DNA of 64,000 nucleotides from Gymnopus androsaceus JB14 (taxonomy: Eukaryota > Basidiomycota > Agaricomycetes > Agaricales > Omphalotaceae): NCBI GenBank assembly GCA_009733575.1, contig ML769394.1, positions 434,001 through 498,000 of the forward strand, written 5' to 3'. A program made the position numbers and the translations under genes. The notes beneath the pieces were generated by a model. It made no database searches. It saw only the letters and a program-made list of their open reading frames with translations, and was not told where the DNA came from. This document shows, in pieces, positions 53,788 through 64,000 of this stretch; within the stretch, counting starts at the first letter, position 1; every line of letters starts with the position of its first letter.

Positions 53788-56700
53788 TTACTTGCCTTCT
53801 TTCCACCCCCTTTCTTCCCTCCTCCTCCACTCCCCCCACTCTGCTGGCCACCACTTCCACCAGAGGCAAGAGTATATACCCCCCTCTTAACAAGCACCAA
53901 CTGTTCCTGCAACTTTACAGGACCATACCTCAACACTTCTTCCTCTCGCTCCTTGTGTTCCTCTCCATAATGGGCAAAAAGTGCGGTAAAGGAAGGAGCA
54001 GTGGTTGGGAAAGATACAGGTTTTTTCTTTTTGGCAGAGTTTACTTGGCTGGGGGCGAGGATGAGGATAGATCAGTATATTGAATTGTTGAAAACGTATT
54101 GAAAGAAAAAAAGATTGAAAGAAAAAAAGATAAATACATACCGGCATTCCCGACACACATATTCTCCTCCAACAGTATCATACAACAGATCCAAATGCTT
54201 GAATGATAACTGCTTGACAGTACCAGTAGTACCATTCCCTGAACCAGCCGATCCTGCTCCAGCTCCTCCTGCAGCTCCCTCCGCCACACCAGCAACATTG
54301 TTGGAAGCAGAGGTAGAAGTAGAGGCGGTCCCCGTTGCCCATCTTTTCGGAGCCGGAGCCGGAGCCGTAGAGTTTACTGTTGTCGATGTAGGAGAAAAAG
54401 AATGAGAAGGATGATGGGGAGGAATCAAGATACCAGCGATACCACTGGCGTCTCCACCTGAATCAGCACCGCCAGAAGCATGGCTCGGATTCGAAGTCAT
54501 ATGATATCGAGGATACCATCCTGCTACCTGTGTCGGCTGAGGCTGACTTTGAAATTGCTGGGAGTGCGACTGCACTTGGCTTTGCCGTTGTAATGCTGAA
54601 GCAGGTTCCGATGCGACATGGTTCCACCCATTAACAACCTGGGCCTGAGGGTGTGTATGTGACCTCGAATGGGGATGAGCTGAAGATGGGACCGGATGAG
54701 ACCAAGAAGGCTTCGGATTCCGATTTTTGGGTTCCATCGGGTCGTGAGTGGTGGCTGTGGTGAGGCTAGAGGTACCCGAGGAATTGGGATTCGCGTCGGA
54801 GTTGGAGTTGGAGGTTGGGTTGGCGCTCGTTGATGGTGTAAGATTAGCAGCCACATTCGAGCTGTTATTATCATGATTATTACTGTTATAATTAGAGGAA
54901 AAAGTGTGAACCGGAGACACAGGTGAAATAGACATCGGTAGAGACGATTGAGGAGTTTTACTCGTTCGAAAAGGGGGTGTTCGACTTGTTCGAGGAGGTC
55001 CGGACGTAGATGTAGGATTGGGACCCGAAATGGAACCCGAAATGGAGCCTGAACCATGGGGAGGAGTCGTTGATGATGACACTGATGAACGGGAACGGGA
55101 ATGCGAATGCGGAGGAGGGGAAGGGGAGCGGGTGGACAAAGACGATGATGTAGCGGCGCGGGGAAAATGAGGTCGTTGAAGAGCAACATCATTCTTATGT
55201 CCATTTCCATTACGGTGAGTTTGGTTTTGAGAGTGAGAGTACGAGGGAGGACCATGCGGATGCGAATGAGAACGATGATGATGGGAATGGTGTTGTGGAT
55301 GGGTGCGAGTATGGACCTTGGCCAACTTGTTCGGGCGGCCAGCACTATCTTCATCTATACCGTCGATGCCATCTTTATCATCGTCGGCACTTCTCTGAGC
55401 CTCCGGGTCGCGTTTGCGCTTCAGTCTACTAGTATCCGGAGAGGATTGGCGGTCGCGGTGTGATTGATGCCGTCCCTGGTCATGGTCATGCCCAGTGGAC
55501 TCCCGATCCCAATCCCGTCCATTCCTCTGATCCACATTCACATCCAAATTTGACTGAATATGTGGATCGGTAAAGGGGGAAGGCGAAGAGATCCTGTATA
55601 ACCCCAAACCCAAATTCGAGGCTTGCGTATCCGTATCCCTCTCTTCGCCTTCTTCTAACTCCATATCTGGCTCAGGCTTGAGAACGTTCGAAACAGAGTC
55701 AGAGTGGGTATAGTGTGACTGGGGCGAACCCGAACCCGAACTGGACGGCCGACGAGAGATACTAGGAGGGAGTGTATGGCTTTGACTTTGGGCCGCCGCA
55801 GCCGAACTCTCCACACCTGTACTCGTATTCGAACTATCTGCCCTCTTCAGCGGGAACGGGAACGGATAGCCATGGGGTGTCCGCTGCGTAGGCGTACCAT
55901 GTGTACCGGTAGAACCAGAACCGGGTACAGGTACAGAGAAAGCAGAAGCAGAAGGTGACCTAGTAGTTCCTATATGCCCCTCACCTGAATGGGAGCTCCG
56001 GAGGACTTGAGGAATCGGATGAGAAGCGGGTCGAGGTGGCAGGGAGATATGCGCAGGAGGTGGTGGGGGAGGTCCCCCTCCCGCTCCCACTTCTGCCCCC
56101 GGCCTCAGAAGTGGCCTATACTCCGTAAACGGCGAAAGCGTATCCGTATCCGAATGCGAGTCTGAGTGGGGTTCGGGGTCGGGGTCAGATTTTGACGGAG
56201 AATCCAAACGGGAACCATGTGATCCGTTCTTCGCAGACGCCTCGGGTTCATCTATTGTAATAGACGGACGGGACGGAGGTTGTACAGGAGGAGCAACGCG
56301 TCCAGAACTAGAACCAGGACATATTCCCTATCGATATCCATAGGACCAGGACTTGATGTCAACACAACTGAACCGACATCGAGATCATGTTCAGACCTGG
56401 ACCTGGACCTCCTCCTCAGTCCTTTTAATTTCTGAGTTTGCGAATTCGAATCATGGTCAGGACCAGTGCTCTGATGCCGAGGCTCAGGACTCCTACGAGC
56501 AGCCGCGGTACTCGAGGATCGAGAATCAATAGCTGTATCCCTCTCCCCCGAATTCCAATTGGGAGACTGGGCTCGTGAACGGGAGTGCGAGTGAGCGCGA
56601 AAGTGAGTTTGTGCTTGGGATTGTGTTTGAGAATGAGAATGCGGCTGCTGCAGGGGAGACTCTGTTTGGTGCGCGTGCTGAAGCTGGGGCTGACGTTCAA

Positions 56701-59579
56701 TTTCACGAGACCGATGTCGAGATCGATGCGGTTTTACCTATTCACAATGAATAAATTAGTCGGCCAGTCAAAACCACGCAAGAGCGAAAGAAATCTATTA
56801 GATGACTTACATCTGAATTTGAATCGTCCTGCACACGCTCCTGATCATACCTATTCCTATTCACCATAGGAGAACTTGGCCGGCGTAGGGGCTGAGGCTG
56901 AGGTCGGGATTGGGATGGACGCCCGATTTGGCTCTGGCCTTCACTAGACAGGTGCAGCTGCCGATGTGTCTTGGATGTCTGCGATGATGTCGATGCAGCC
57001 CGTATCTGATTCTGAATCTCCTAGTGAAAAAGTGAGTTGAAAGTCCTCAGAGGCAGAGGACGAATAACGATATGGTATGTACGAATTCAGAATGAATGAT
57101 TCAACAAACAAGAATGAACCTGAACCAAGAAAGAAATGACGAAAAAAACACCCTCTCCTTTGTTCTAAGTACCTACAATGCCCCGGGATCCAGAAAAACA
57201 AACGAAACGAAGCAATGAGAGACAAGGAAGAACTTGAAGAAGAAAAGCCAACAAAAAAAATTTTTTGATCATGAAGAAAGTGAAAAAGCTCTCACATAAT
57301 CATGCCCATACAGATACTCATACTCATCATAGTCGACATAACCTCCATTTCCATTCGGACCATTTGGATGTCGAACATGGTACGGGTCCTGTGGCTGCGG
57401 CTGTGATTGTCGATGATCTCTCTCTCGTTGATATTCTCGTTCGGTGTTAGTGCCAGTACGATAGGGGTGCTCGGACACGGATCCGGAATGCAACTGTTCA
57501 TTCTCGCGATCGGGATGGGGTTGGCGTTGAGGTTGGTGCTCACCCTGTGGATCGGGACGAGTATGTTTCTGTGTCTACATACATTACAAGGTTCAATGTT
57601 AAAAAGTAAGCAAGCGCCACAAACCGAGACTCGTATAGATATGTACTTACCAGACGCCTTTCCTGCTCTCGGTTCTCCTCTTCATCCTGAATCTCAATAA
57701 TCTCTCTGCCCTTCCCTTGACCCCTCTCACCCCCCTGCGCATTATTCACCTTGGCCAGCATCCCCTCCAGCATCCCTACCCTCTCCTTCAATACTCCTTT
57801 CTCCTTCCTCCTCCTGTCTTCACACCTCCCCACCTCTTCCCTCGCCTCCTTCAACGCATCTTCCGCTATACTAAGTCTCAGTAAAGCTTTACTCTGCGCA
57901 TCTTGTAGTTCTTGGTGCGTGTTGGTTAACAACCTATGGGATTGTTGTAAAGAGCTATGGGAGGTAACAAGTGCGGTATGGGAAGTTTGGAGCTTTGCAG
58001 TGTTGGATTGGAGAGTGTTGTATGAAGCTAGAAGAGCATCGTAGTCCGGACTGATATTCGTATTCGTATTCGCATTCGCACGCGATCGATCTCTCTCAGC
58101 CCTAACCGCCTCCAACTCTGATTTAACGATACCCAACTCGTGATGGGTTCGCTGAGTATCTGCCCTAGCTTCTTCCCTCTCACCCTTGACCAATCTCAAC
58201 TCCTCTCCCATCTGTCTGAGTTCTTCTTTTGTCTGTTCTCCATCTTTGCGAACATTTTCAACGAACCCTGCCCATACGCCGATCTGGGCGGCATGCGTGG
58301 AGTGTAGGGTTGTAATCTCTTTATCGACGCATGCGACAAGGGAGTTCCATGTGGATTCGAGGGATTTTTGAGCGCTGAGGAGGATGGAGGAGGTTGCTTG
58401 TTGGGCGGGAGGATGTGAGAGTGCAGGGTGCACAGAATTTTGAGAGCCGTGGGTTTGAGTAGAAGATGAAGAGGTGACCTGAGCATGTAGAGACTGAGTC
58501 GTATGGGCCTTTGTAGATTGCATAGTCGGAGAAACATGTGGATGTATCGATAACATCGGATGAGTTGGATTACCAGTACTGTTACTCGCCGGATTGTAAT
58601 GCAGACCCGGTCCAGAACCTAGTCCAATTCCAGGAAACATGGTGCTAGCCGCATTGGAGCTGGAAGGCCCAGACGCAGGGGCCGGATGTAAGAATACGGG
58701 GGAAGTGGAGCTACTCAGTCGCCTCCTCAGGCTCGAATCCAGACTCGATGGATGCGCAGCTGGACCGGATGCGCGTCTACGTTGTCCTTGGTCGGAACCC
58801 AGCCCCGAACTGGTGCTAGGAAACCCAGCAAACGAGGATGAACTACCACTAGCAAATGCACCGAAATTTGTACTGGTACCCGAGCCTCTAGCCAGCACAG
58901 CAGGAGCAGACATTGGTGGGGGAGCGGCTGCGGGGAGCGTGGGTCTACCGAAAACTGGAATCGTTTGATTATTGGCAGTTGGATAATTTGGACTTGGATT
59001 CAGTGTTGCAGGATTCGACGCATTCGGAGTGTAAGAAACTTTGGACCCACTTGTGCCGGGATGGTGCCCATGGTGCTGATTCTGATTCTGATTCTGCTGT
59101 ATCTGGTGGTGGTGCTGCTGCTGTTGCATTTGAATCAAATGGTTTGAGCGTTGTGTAGGTCCTGCTCCCATCGATGTGGGACCAGGTCCAGTGGGCGTAA
59201 GCGTTGAAATCGGATGACTCTGAGCACCTGATGGTATTTGAACCATCAACTGACCATTCCCCGAAGGCGGAGAAATTGAAACGATAGATGCAGAAGATGA
59301 TGGTCGACTTGCCTGGCCAGGTCTCCCATTACCAGACCCTGGTCTCGGGACAGGACTCGAGCTCTGTCCTGGTGCTGTACCAGGACCAGTTAATAGCCTT
59401 CTTCCTGCTCCATAATTGTAATTTAGTTTCGGTGACTGGCCCTAGAATAATTCAAATAATCAGATTTATTGCATATGGAATCGGGATCTGACTGAGGGAA
59501 CCTGTTGCTGATGCTGCTGCTGCTCTGAATCCAATCTCTGAGTCTCGCCACTGTTCAAATCGTTCCTGTACATTTCCAT
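53788..59579 (-). CDS. Large low-complexity coiled-coil protein with C-terminal CCHH zinc finger (second of the pair)
   Basis: Start at 59579 ('MEMYRNDLNSGETQRLD'), an intron, then 'GQSPKLNYNYGAGRRLL' and a long exon rich in Gln, His, Ser and Gly ('QMQQQQHHHQIQQNQNQNQ'). A coiled coil lies at about 57690-58390 ('STWNSLVACVDKEITTLHST', 'EELRQMGEELRLVKGEREEA'). Several short exons and a very long Ser/Pro/His-rich exon follow. The C-terminus is 'LSFKHLDLLYDTVGGEYVCR', 'ECR', an intron (about 54050-54142), and 'FTALFAHYGEEHKEREEE', again C-x2-C with H-x4-H, then a Gly/Lys tail 'GGGKKGGGKKASK' and TAA at 53788-53790. The frame changes by one base near 56315-56328. Likely nuclear; function unknown. 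Confidence 0.7.
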
Positions 59580-60322
59580 GCAAAAATCCAAAACTCTAAT
59601 TTTCTGTCCCAGTCTCCCCAAGAGCTCAAGCTCGTATCAGCAGATCAGTTTCACAATCCTTCGCGTTCCAATTCGACGTCGTCCGGAATGTATCCTTGAT
59701 AGGCATCAAGGGAGTGAAGAACAGAAAGACTCAGTCACTCAAAGAGAGATAAAGAAGAATGCTGGAAGTCACGTGGAGGATAAACACAGCTTTGGCCGCC
59801 TTAAGCGCGCGCGTCGCGCTCTTATGCATGCTTCAAAATTCATAACCGAATGCAGCGCTCCAAGCTGGAAAAATGATCTCCCTCTAAGGATATATTCTGA
59901 ATCACGCGGTGAATCTATGACTGAAAGCAAGAACGGAATTCGAGACTATCCCAATTCGGGATCTCTAAAGCCTGAGGAGGTGACGGACGTCCAGTGACCA
60001 GACATGAGGATACAACGTGTATCTACTGCAAGCGACGTGTAGCTACCCACAAATTGAACTAATGTAATATTCTACTACATCCGATAATTTTCTATACCTA
60101 TATGGGCGACAATTTGCAACTAACAGTGTACTAATTATTCGCTAATGCCTTCAAACTGCTTTTCACTCGACCACTATTCTAGCGAACGAGTTGGCGAGTC
60201 ACTGGCTCGCAATAAGATATATAACTCAACTCGGTATTTGAAACTTGTTTTGCACGATACCCGTACGCTATATCAATTCCTTCCATAATCCTACCAGTAC
60301 GACCTTACACTAGATCGGTCAT
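59580..60322. other. Intergenic, no gene recognised
   Basis: About 740 bp. A plus-strand frame at 59578-59997 is open but lacks recognisable features and overlaps the start of the divergent gene's leader. The rest is AT-rich flank. Confidence 0.45.
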
Positions 60323-63264
60323 TTAACAAATATCCCCCTGTGTCCCCATGACAAAACACCCAATCTTCACCGTAACAACATGCACAACACCAAACACCAC
60401 AGAAGTCCATAAACCATCGAACCAGGTATCTGCCACTGCAAGCAGCACCACTACAACCGTAGTAATAAGACCGAGACTGCCCCCAGGTAGAGGCACATGT
60501 CCCGAGTTCCCTTGATTTGAACATGGACACATATTCGTCAAGTTGAGAATCTGTAAAAGAGCAATCAATGTACTTAGTATTCATAAAGCAAATCAACCTC
60601 CAAACTCACTTTGATCACCAATATAACCGACTTTACCGTCCGAATCCCCAGCATGTCAGTCTTCATCCCCATCATTACAAAGACCATCCTCGTCTTCACC
60701 GGAACAAACTGTGTAATATCCCACCACTTAGGCGGTTCTGTGACAGGAGCAGGAAGAGCCAACAGCGCCTTTCGTGAATGCAAGGGACCCCGACTAGGAT
60801 CTGCTCCCAGCGATCCCACTTCTCCCTCACTCGAATCAGGTTTTTCGCGCGCATCATGGTACACCACATCCTCCTTGGAGTCCTCGTCCGCCGTGATGTT
60901 ATTATCCTCACCGTCGTTATCACATCCACCGCCCCTACCCAGACTTGCACTGTCCGAGTCTTCATCGTGATTGTCATGCCTTGCCACTGATGAGGATCGG
61001 GAGGAATAGAGGGCAGGAGACGCTGAAGGCGACGAAAGCAAAGGAGGTGATCTGGCTCGTGATCTTGAAATGGGTATGAGGGAGGTAACAGAGGAAGCAC
61101 CAGCTCGATTGGTTGCATTGATTACTACTGAAGATTCAGCGTTGCTGCTAGTGTCGGGATGCGTCGTGCGGACGTTGTAAACATTCCGGGTAAGGCTAGC
61201 ACCATAGTCGCGATAGTTATCCGGTAAGGGGTCGAGCTATACAATACATGTTCAAAAATAAGATAAAACAGGAAAGCGTATTAAATAAAGAGCATACCTT
61301 GCCATCCCTAACAGCACCCTTCACCCTCTCACAAGTTGGTCGCTTACCAGGCAGTGGATTCAAGAGGTTCTCTAAAAGCACCAACACCGCGCGTGGAAGC
61401 TTCCTCGCCTCGAAAGCCTGAACCAACTCCGGGGTACTTCGAAATCCAGAATAGGACAACACTTCTTGCTCCAGCCGTTCCATCTTTTCGGCTTCGTTAC
61501 GAGCTGGTGGGCGTCGCGCTTTTGGTGTTTTGCCCTCAGGCAATCCATTGCTCGTTGAAGTATCCGGGTCTTCCCCTACCCCATCCGATGCATACCTCCA
61601 TGGCAGCCTGAAAAACAGCATCCGGTGTAATATCATTCCCAGCGACCACATATCTGCTTTTGAATCAATCTCCTGTAAAGTTCCTGTGTGAGGCGAAGGT
61701 AAAGATTCCGGCGCGGTATATTCAAGGGTACCAGTGTTCCCTGAACGATTGCTCAGTGAGCTGGCAAGCATATCCCGGGAGGTGCCAAAATCAGAAAGCA
61801 TCGCGCGGGGACTTGAGAAGCAAAGTCAGTCATTTTACTGGCTCTCGGAATGAACACGTACATCATCTTTCCCTGTTCATCTTCCCATGTTAACAGTACA
61901 TTTCCCGGCTTTAGATCGAGATGCAGGATGGATCTATTATGTAGGAATGCGAGACCTTCAACAACATCCTTGAAAAGACTGTGAACCTCTTCCGCACTCA
62001 GCAGATGCACTGGCGTCCACGTCTTTTGCTGCTGCCCCGTCGTTTGAGACTGCATTTCTCTCCGGATCCGCTCCTTCTCCTCGGGTGGTGCGCGCTGGAA
62101 GGCACGAAAAGCCCGGATACGAGCTGAGCGAGAGAGCAAGTTGGATTCTTGACGGTCATCGTTTGTTACCTTGGGCCGCGTTGAAGGTAGGCTGGATGCT
62201 AATGGTGTTGACGAGGAGCCAGAAAGGGAGGATAGAGACGCGCTACTCAGATGGGTGGAAGAACTTGTGTCAAGTGGTTCGATATTCTCCGAATGATAGG
62301 GATTTGGGACGAATTGCCCGTGCCGAGGTTCTCTTCCAAGCCGGACATCTATATAGTCATCTAGGCTGCAAGCGCGTCAATTAAACGGCAGTGGTTATAC
62401 GATATTCGGTTTCTACCTGCCGCCTTCAGCCCATTGCATTAAGACGCTACAAAAACGTGGTTAAATCAACGTGGAGCGACAGAATGCATCACTATAGAAC
62501 GTACTGTAAAGTTGGAATTCTCGGTCCAAATGCAGAGAATTGGCACGACTCTAGCCAGGAATGACTAGCAGAATAATATGACTAGCGTGTTTCTGCCATG
62601 CAAAAGTCTTTGCTCACTGGTAGGTGATGATGTTTGGATGATGTAGCCTCTCAAGAAGACGGACTTCACGAAGGATATTCAGAAGATAGGAATGACTATC
62701 TCCTACGGCTATTTTTTTTACAGCAAAGTGGCCGAGCGCATTTCCATCAAGCTTGTGCTAAAGTAGAAACTTAGAATCAACAGTTGCAGGGCATAGAAGT
62801 GTACCTCTTACTTGACATAAATAGACAATTCCCGACGCCCCCATCCCGAGCTTGCATTCTTCCTTGAAAAAAGCGTTGAAATACCCTTCAGCCAATGTAC
62901 CTGTCGGGAACATGGTCCGTCCACTAGTATCGGGCTTTTCCTCTTCGTCAATGATTCGTCCTGAAGAGCTCGGACTCGGCGCTCTAGTCGATGGCGCTGA
63001 ATAGCCATTTTCATTTGCAATGGCCAAAAGGTGAAAATAATTTGAAGCTCTAGAAGCACTATCCTCGAAATTATCTTGCTCAAAATGAGAGTCAAATCCA
63101 AGCGGAAGCGTCTGATTGCAGTATGGGCAGGGAGGTCGGGGTTTTATGGAAAGTGCGTGTGAGGTAGGGTTGTAGAGAACGACTTGGTTTGAATCATGAA
63201 AGATGGGACGCCATTCAGAGTCGACAGGAACGAGGGCTGCATTGGGATTACTAGAGCCTGACAT
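60323..63264 (-). CDS. IKS1: IKS1-family serine/threonine kinase with C-terminal membrane segments
   Basis: N-terminal part from 63264 has 'VVLYNPTSHALSIKPRPPCP', 'CNQTLPLGF' and 'NYFHLLAIANE', the IKS-type leader with a CPYC pair. The kinase has 'LGMGASGIVYLCQ' (Gly loop), 'HFAVKKIAVG' (VAIK lysine), 'REVRLLERLHHPNIITY', 'ILHLDLKPGNVLL' (catalytic loop with Leu in place of Arg), 'MLSDFGTSRD', 'TLEYTAPES' (APE) and 'DMWSLGMILHRML'. A Ser/Asp-rich region follows, then 'PPKWWDITQFVPVKTRMVFV' and hydrophobic segments ('LGLITTVVVVLLAVADTWF', 'VVFGVVHVVTVKIGCFVMG'), ending at TAA 60323-60325. The RD arginine is missing, as in the yeast homolog group. Introns were verified at several junctions, including the one inside the activation region (about 61805-61853). 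Confidence 0.88.
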
Positions 63265-64000
63265 TCAAGTTCGAGGCCAACCAGTGTTAGACGCTCGGTT
63301 CGGGATCACGCGGGAGCCATGCGCCACACTCGCGTTCTAAGCGCCCATCTTTTATCGCGAACCATCACGCACGTCACTCAAGGTTAACATTGGGGGATCC
63401 ATATCGCATAAATTCTACCCCTGCTCGCAGGCCGGTAGTCCCGTCGACCTTGTCAGAAATGCACAAGGCTCTCAATATCCCCACGCTCTACTCCTAAAAC
63501 ATCATCTTACATTAAGAAGATAGTCCATGCTTTTCCCCTGTAATGTTATCATTAAGTAATTAGATAGAAAGGCCGAACTAAGTGTAACATTGAAAGCATG
63601 AACGCGTGCTCTGCCGATCCTGATTTGAGAGCTTGAGTCCGAACCATCATTCAACGCATAAGTCTTCTGGCTTGCGGATATCGCGTGGAAGCATTCGAGA
63701 TAATCCTTGTCCATTTCATCAAACGAAAGATTTTACGGTTGCCCTCCGTCGAACAGCGCACGGCATGCATTTTCTCCGCAAATTGCAAGAACCCCTTGGT
63801 TGTCGACGAGAAGAAGAGACGCAAGAAGAATACATAAAATGGCACAAGGAGCGAGGCGTTGTCGTGGCTAGTTTGTTTCTCCTTGATGACTGTAATGCAC
63901 ATTGACCTGAGTTCCGACGGCACTCTATATGCTCAAGAAGATAGGGCATTAAGCACATTGTCCATGTACTAAAGGTTTTGAATTTATATTTCAATGCCCA
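63265..64000. other. Right end, no gene recognised
   Basis: About 740 bp. Open frames of 70-90 codons lie on both strands between 63500 and 64000, including plus-strand 'FTVALRRTAHGMHFLRKLQE' and the overlapping minus frame. I cannot decide between them or name a family. It may hold an end of a gene that continues beyond the window. Confidence 0.35.

Noticed and set aside
54524..55354. Long minus-strand frame of 276 codons and other long frames overlapping the Ser-rich exon
   Set aside because: They are alternative-frame shadows of a low-complexity exon and show Met/Ile/Leu/Arg runs typical of repeats read out of frame.
59578..59997. Plus-strand frame of about 139 codons upstream of the large zinc-finger gene
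   Set aside because: Composition is unremarkable, there are no motifs or splice partners, and it overlaps the likely leader of the divergent gene.
1..64000. CRISPR arrays, toxin-antitoxin pairs, phage genes, rRNA or tRNA genes
   Set aside because: No regularly spaced repeats, no prokaryotic gene organisation and no recognisable RNA gene were found on reading; tRNAs with introns could be missed by eye.

Overview
The window is eukaryotic nuclear DNA from a filamentous basidiomycete, most likely an Agaricomycete; species cannot be told from the sequence. The reasons are genes split by many short introns (about 45-70 nt, GT..AG), dense gene packing on both strands, F-box/LRR genes, a DUF6534-type membrane protein and very low-complexity Ser/Gln/His-rich proteins. 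There are no operons, ribosome binding sites or CRISPR arrays.

Layout. 1-789 is the 3' end of an SH3-domain gene. 1308-12492 is a head-to-tail array of six NmrA/atypical-SDR NAD(P)-binding paralogs on the minus strand in graded states of decay: one copy (9451-10797) reads through cleanly, one has a shifted splice acceptor, and four are broken, one of them by a 509-bp solo LTR. 12748-15016 holds a divergent pair, the very-long-chain enoyl reductase TSC13 and an MscL-type channel. 16158-30425 carries a shortened DUF6534 membrane gene, an MMTAG2-like gene, OLA1, an F-box gene, a metallo-beta-lactamase-fold hydrolase, BMT5 back to back with a CCDC174 homolog, and a multi-pass membrane gene. 28950-34640 is a segmental tandem duplication: the membrane gene recurs at 31750-33676 split by a 487-bp MITE, and a stray 3' piece of SPC25 lies between the copies. 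34455-41000 has SPC25, a large F-box gene, a MoaD-type molybdopterin synthase small subunit, MPDU1 and an NADP-dependent MDR reductase. 41235-48173 is one full-length ABCC transporter. 48910-59579 has TAF4 and two tandem genes that share an unusual C-terminal CCHH zinc finger. 60323-63264 is an IKS1-type kinase with a C-terminal membrane anchor.

Most genes are single-copy housekeeping functions without a common pathway: lipid elongation, rRNA methylation, kinetochore, TFIID, dolichol-mannose use and Moco synthesis. The dynamic parts are the SDR array and the duplicated membrane gene, and both have been hit by transposable elements.

Single-base frameshifts recur in otherwise well-conserved genes (SH3 gene, F-box, MBL, BMT5, ABCC, TAF4, a zinc-finger gene, probably SPC25). 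This points either to residual indel errors in the assembly or to real decay, so each broken call should be read with that in mind. Exon joins below were worked out by eye from splice motifs and protein continuity.
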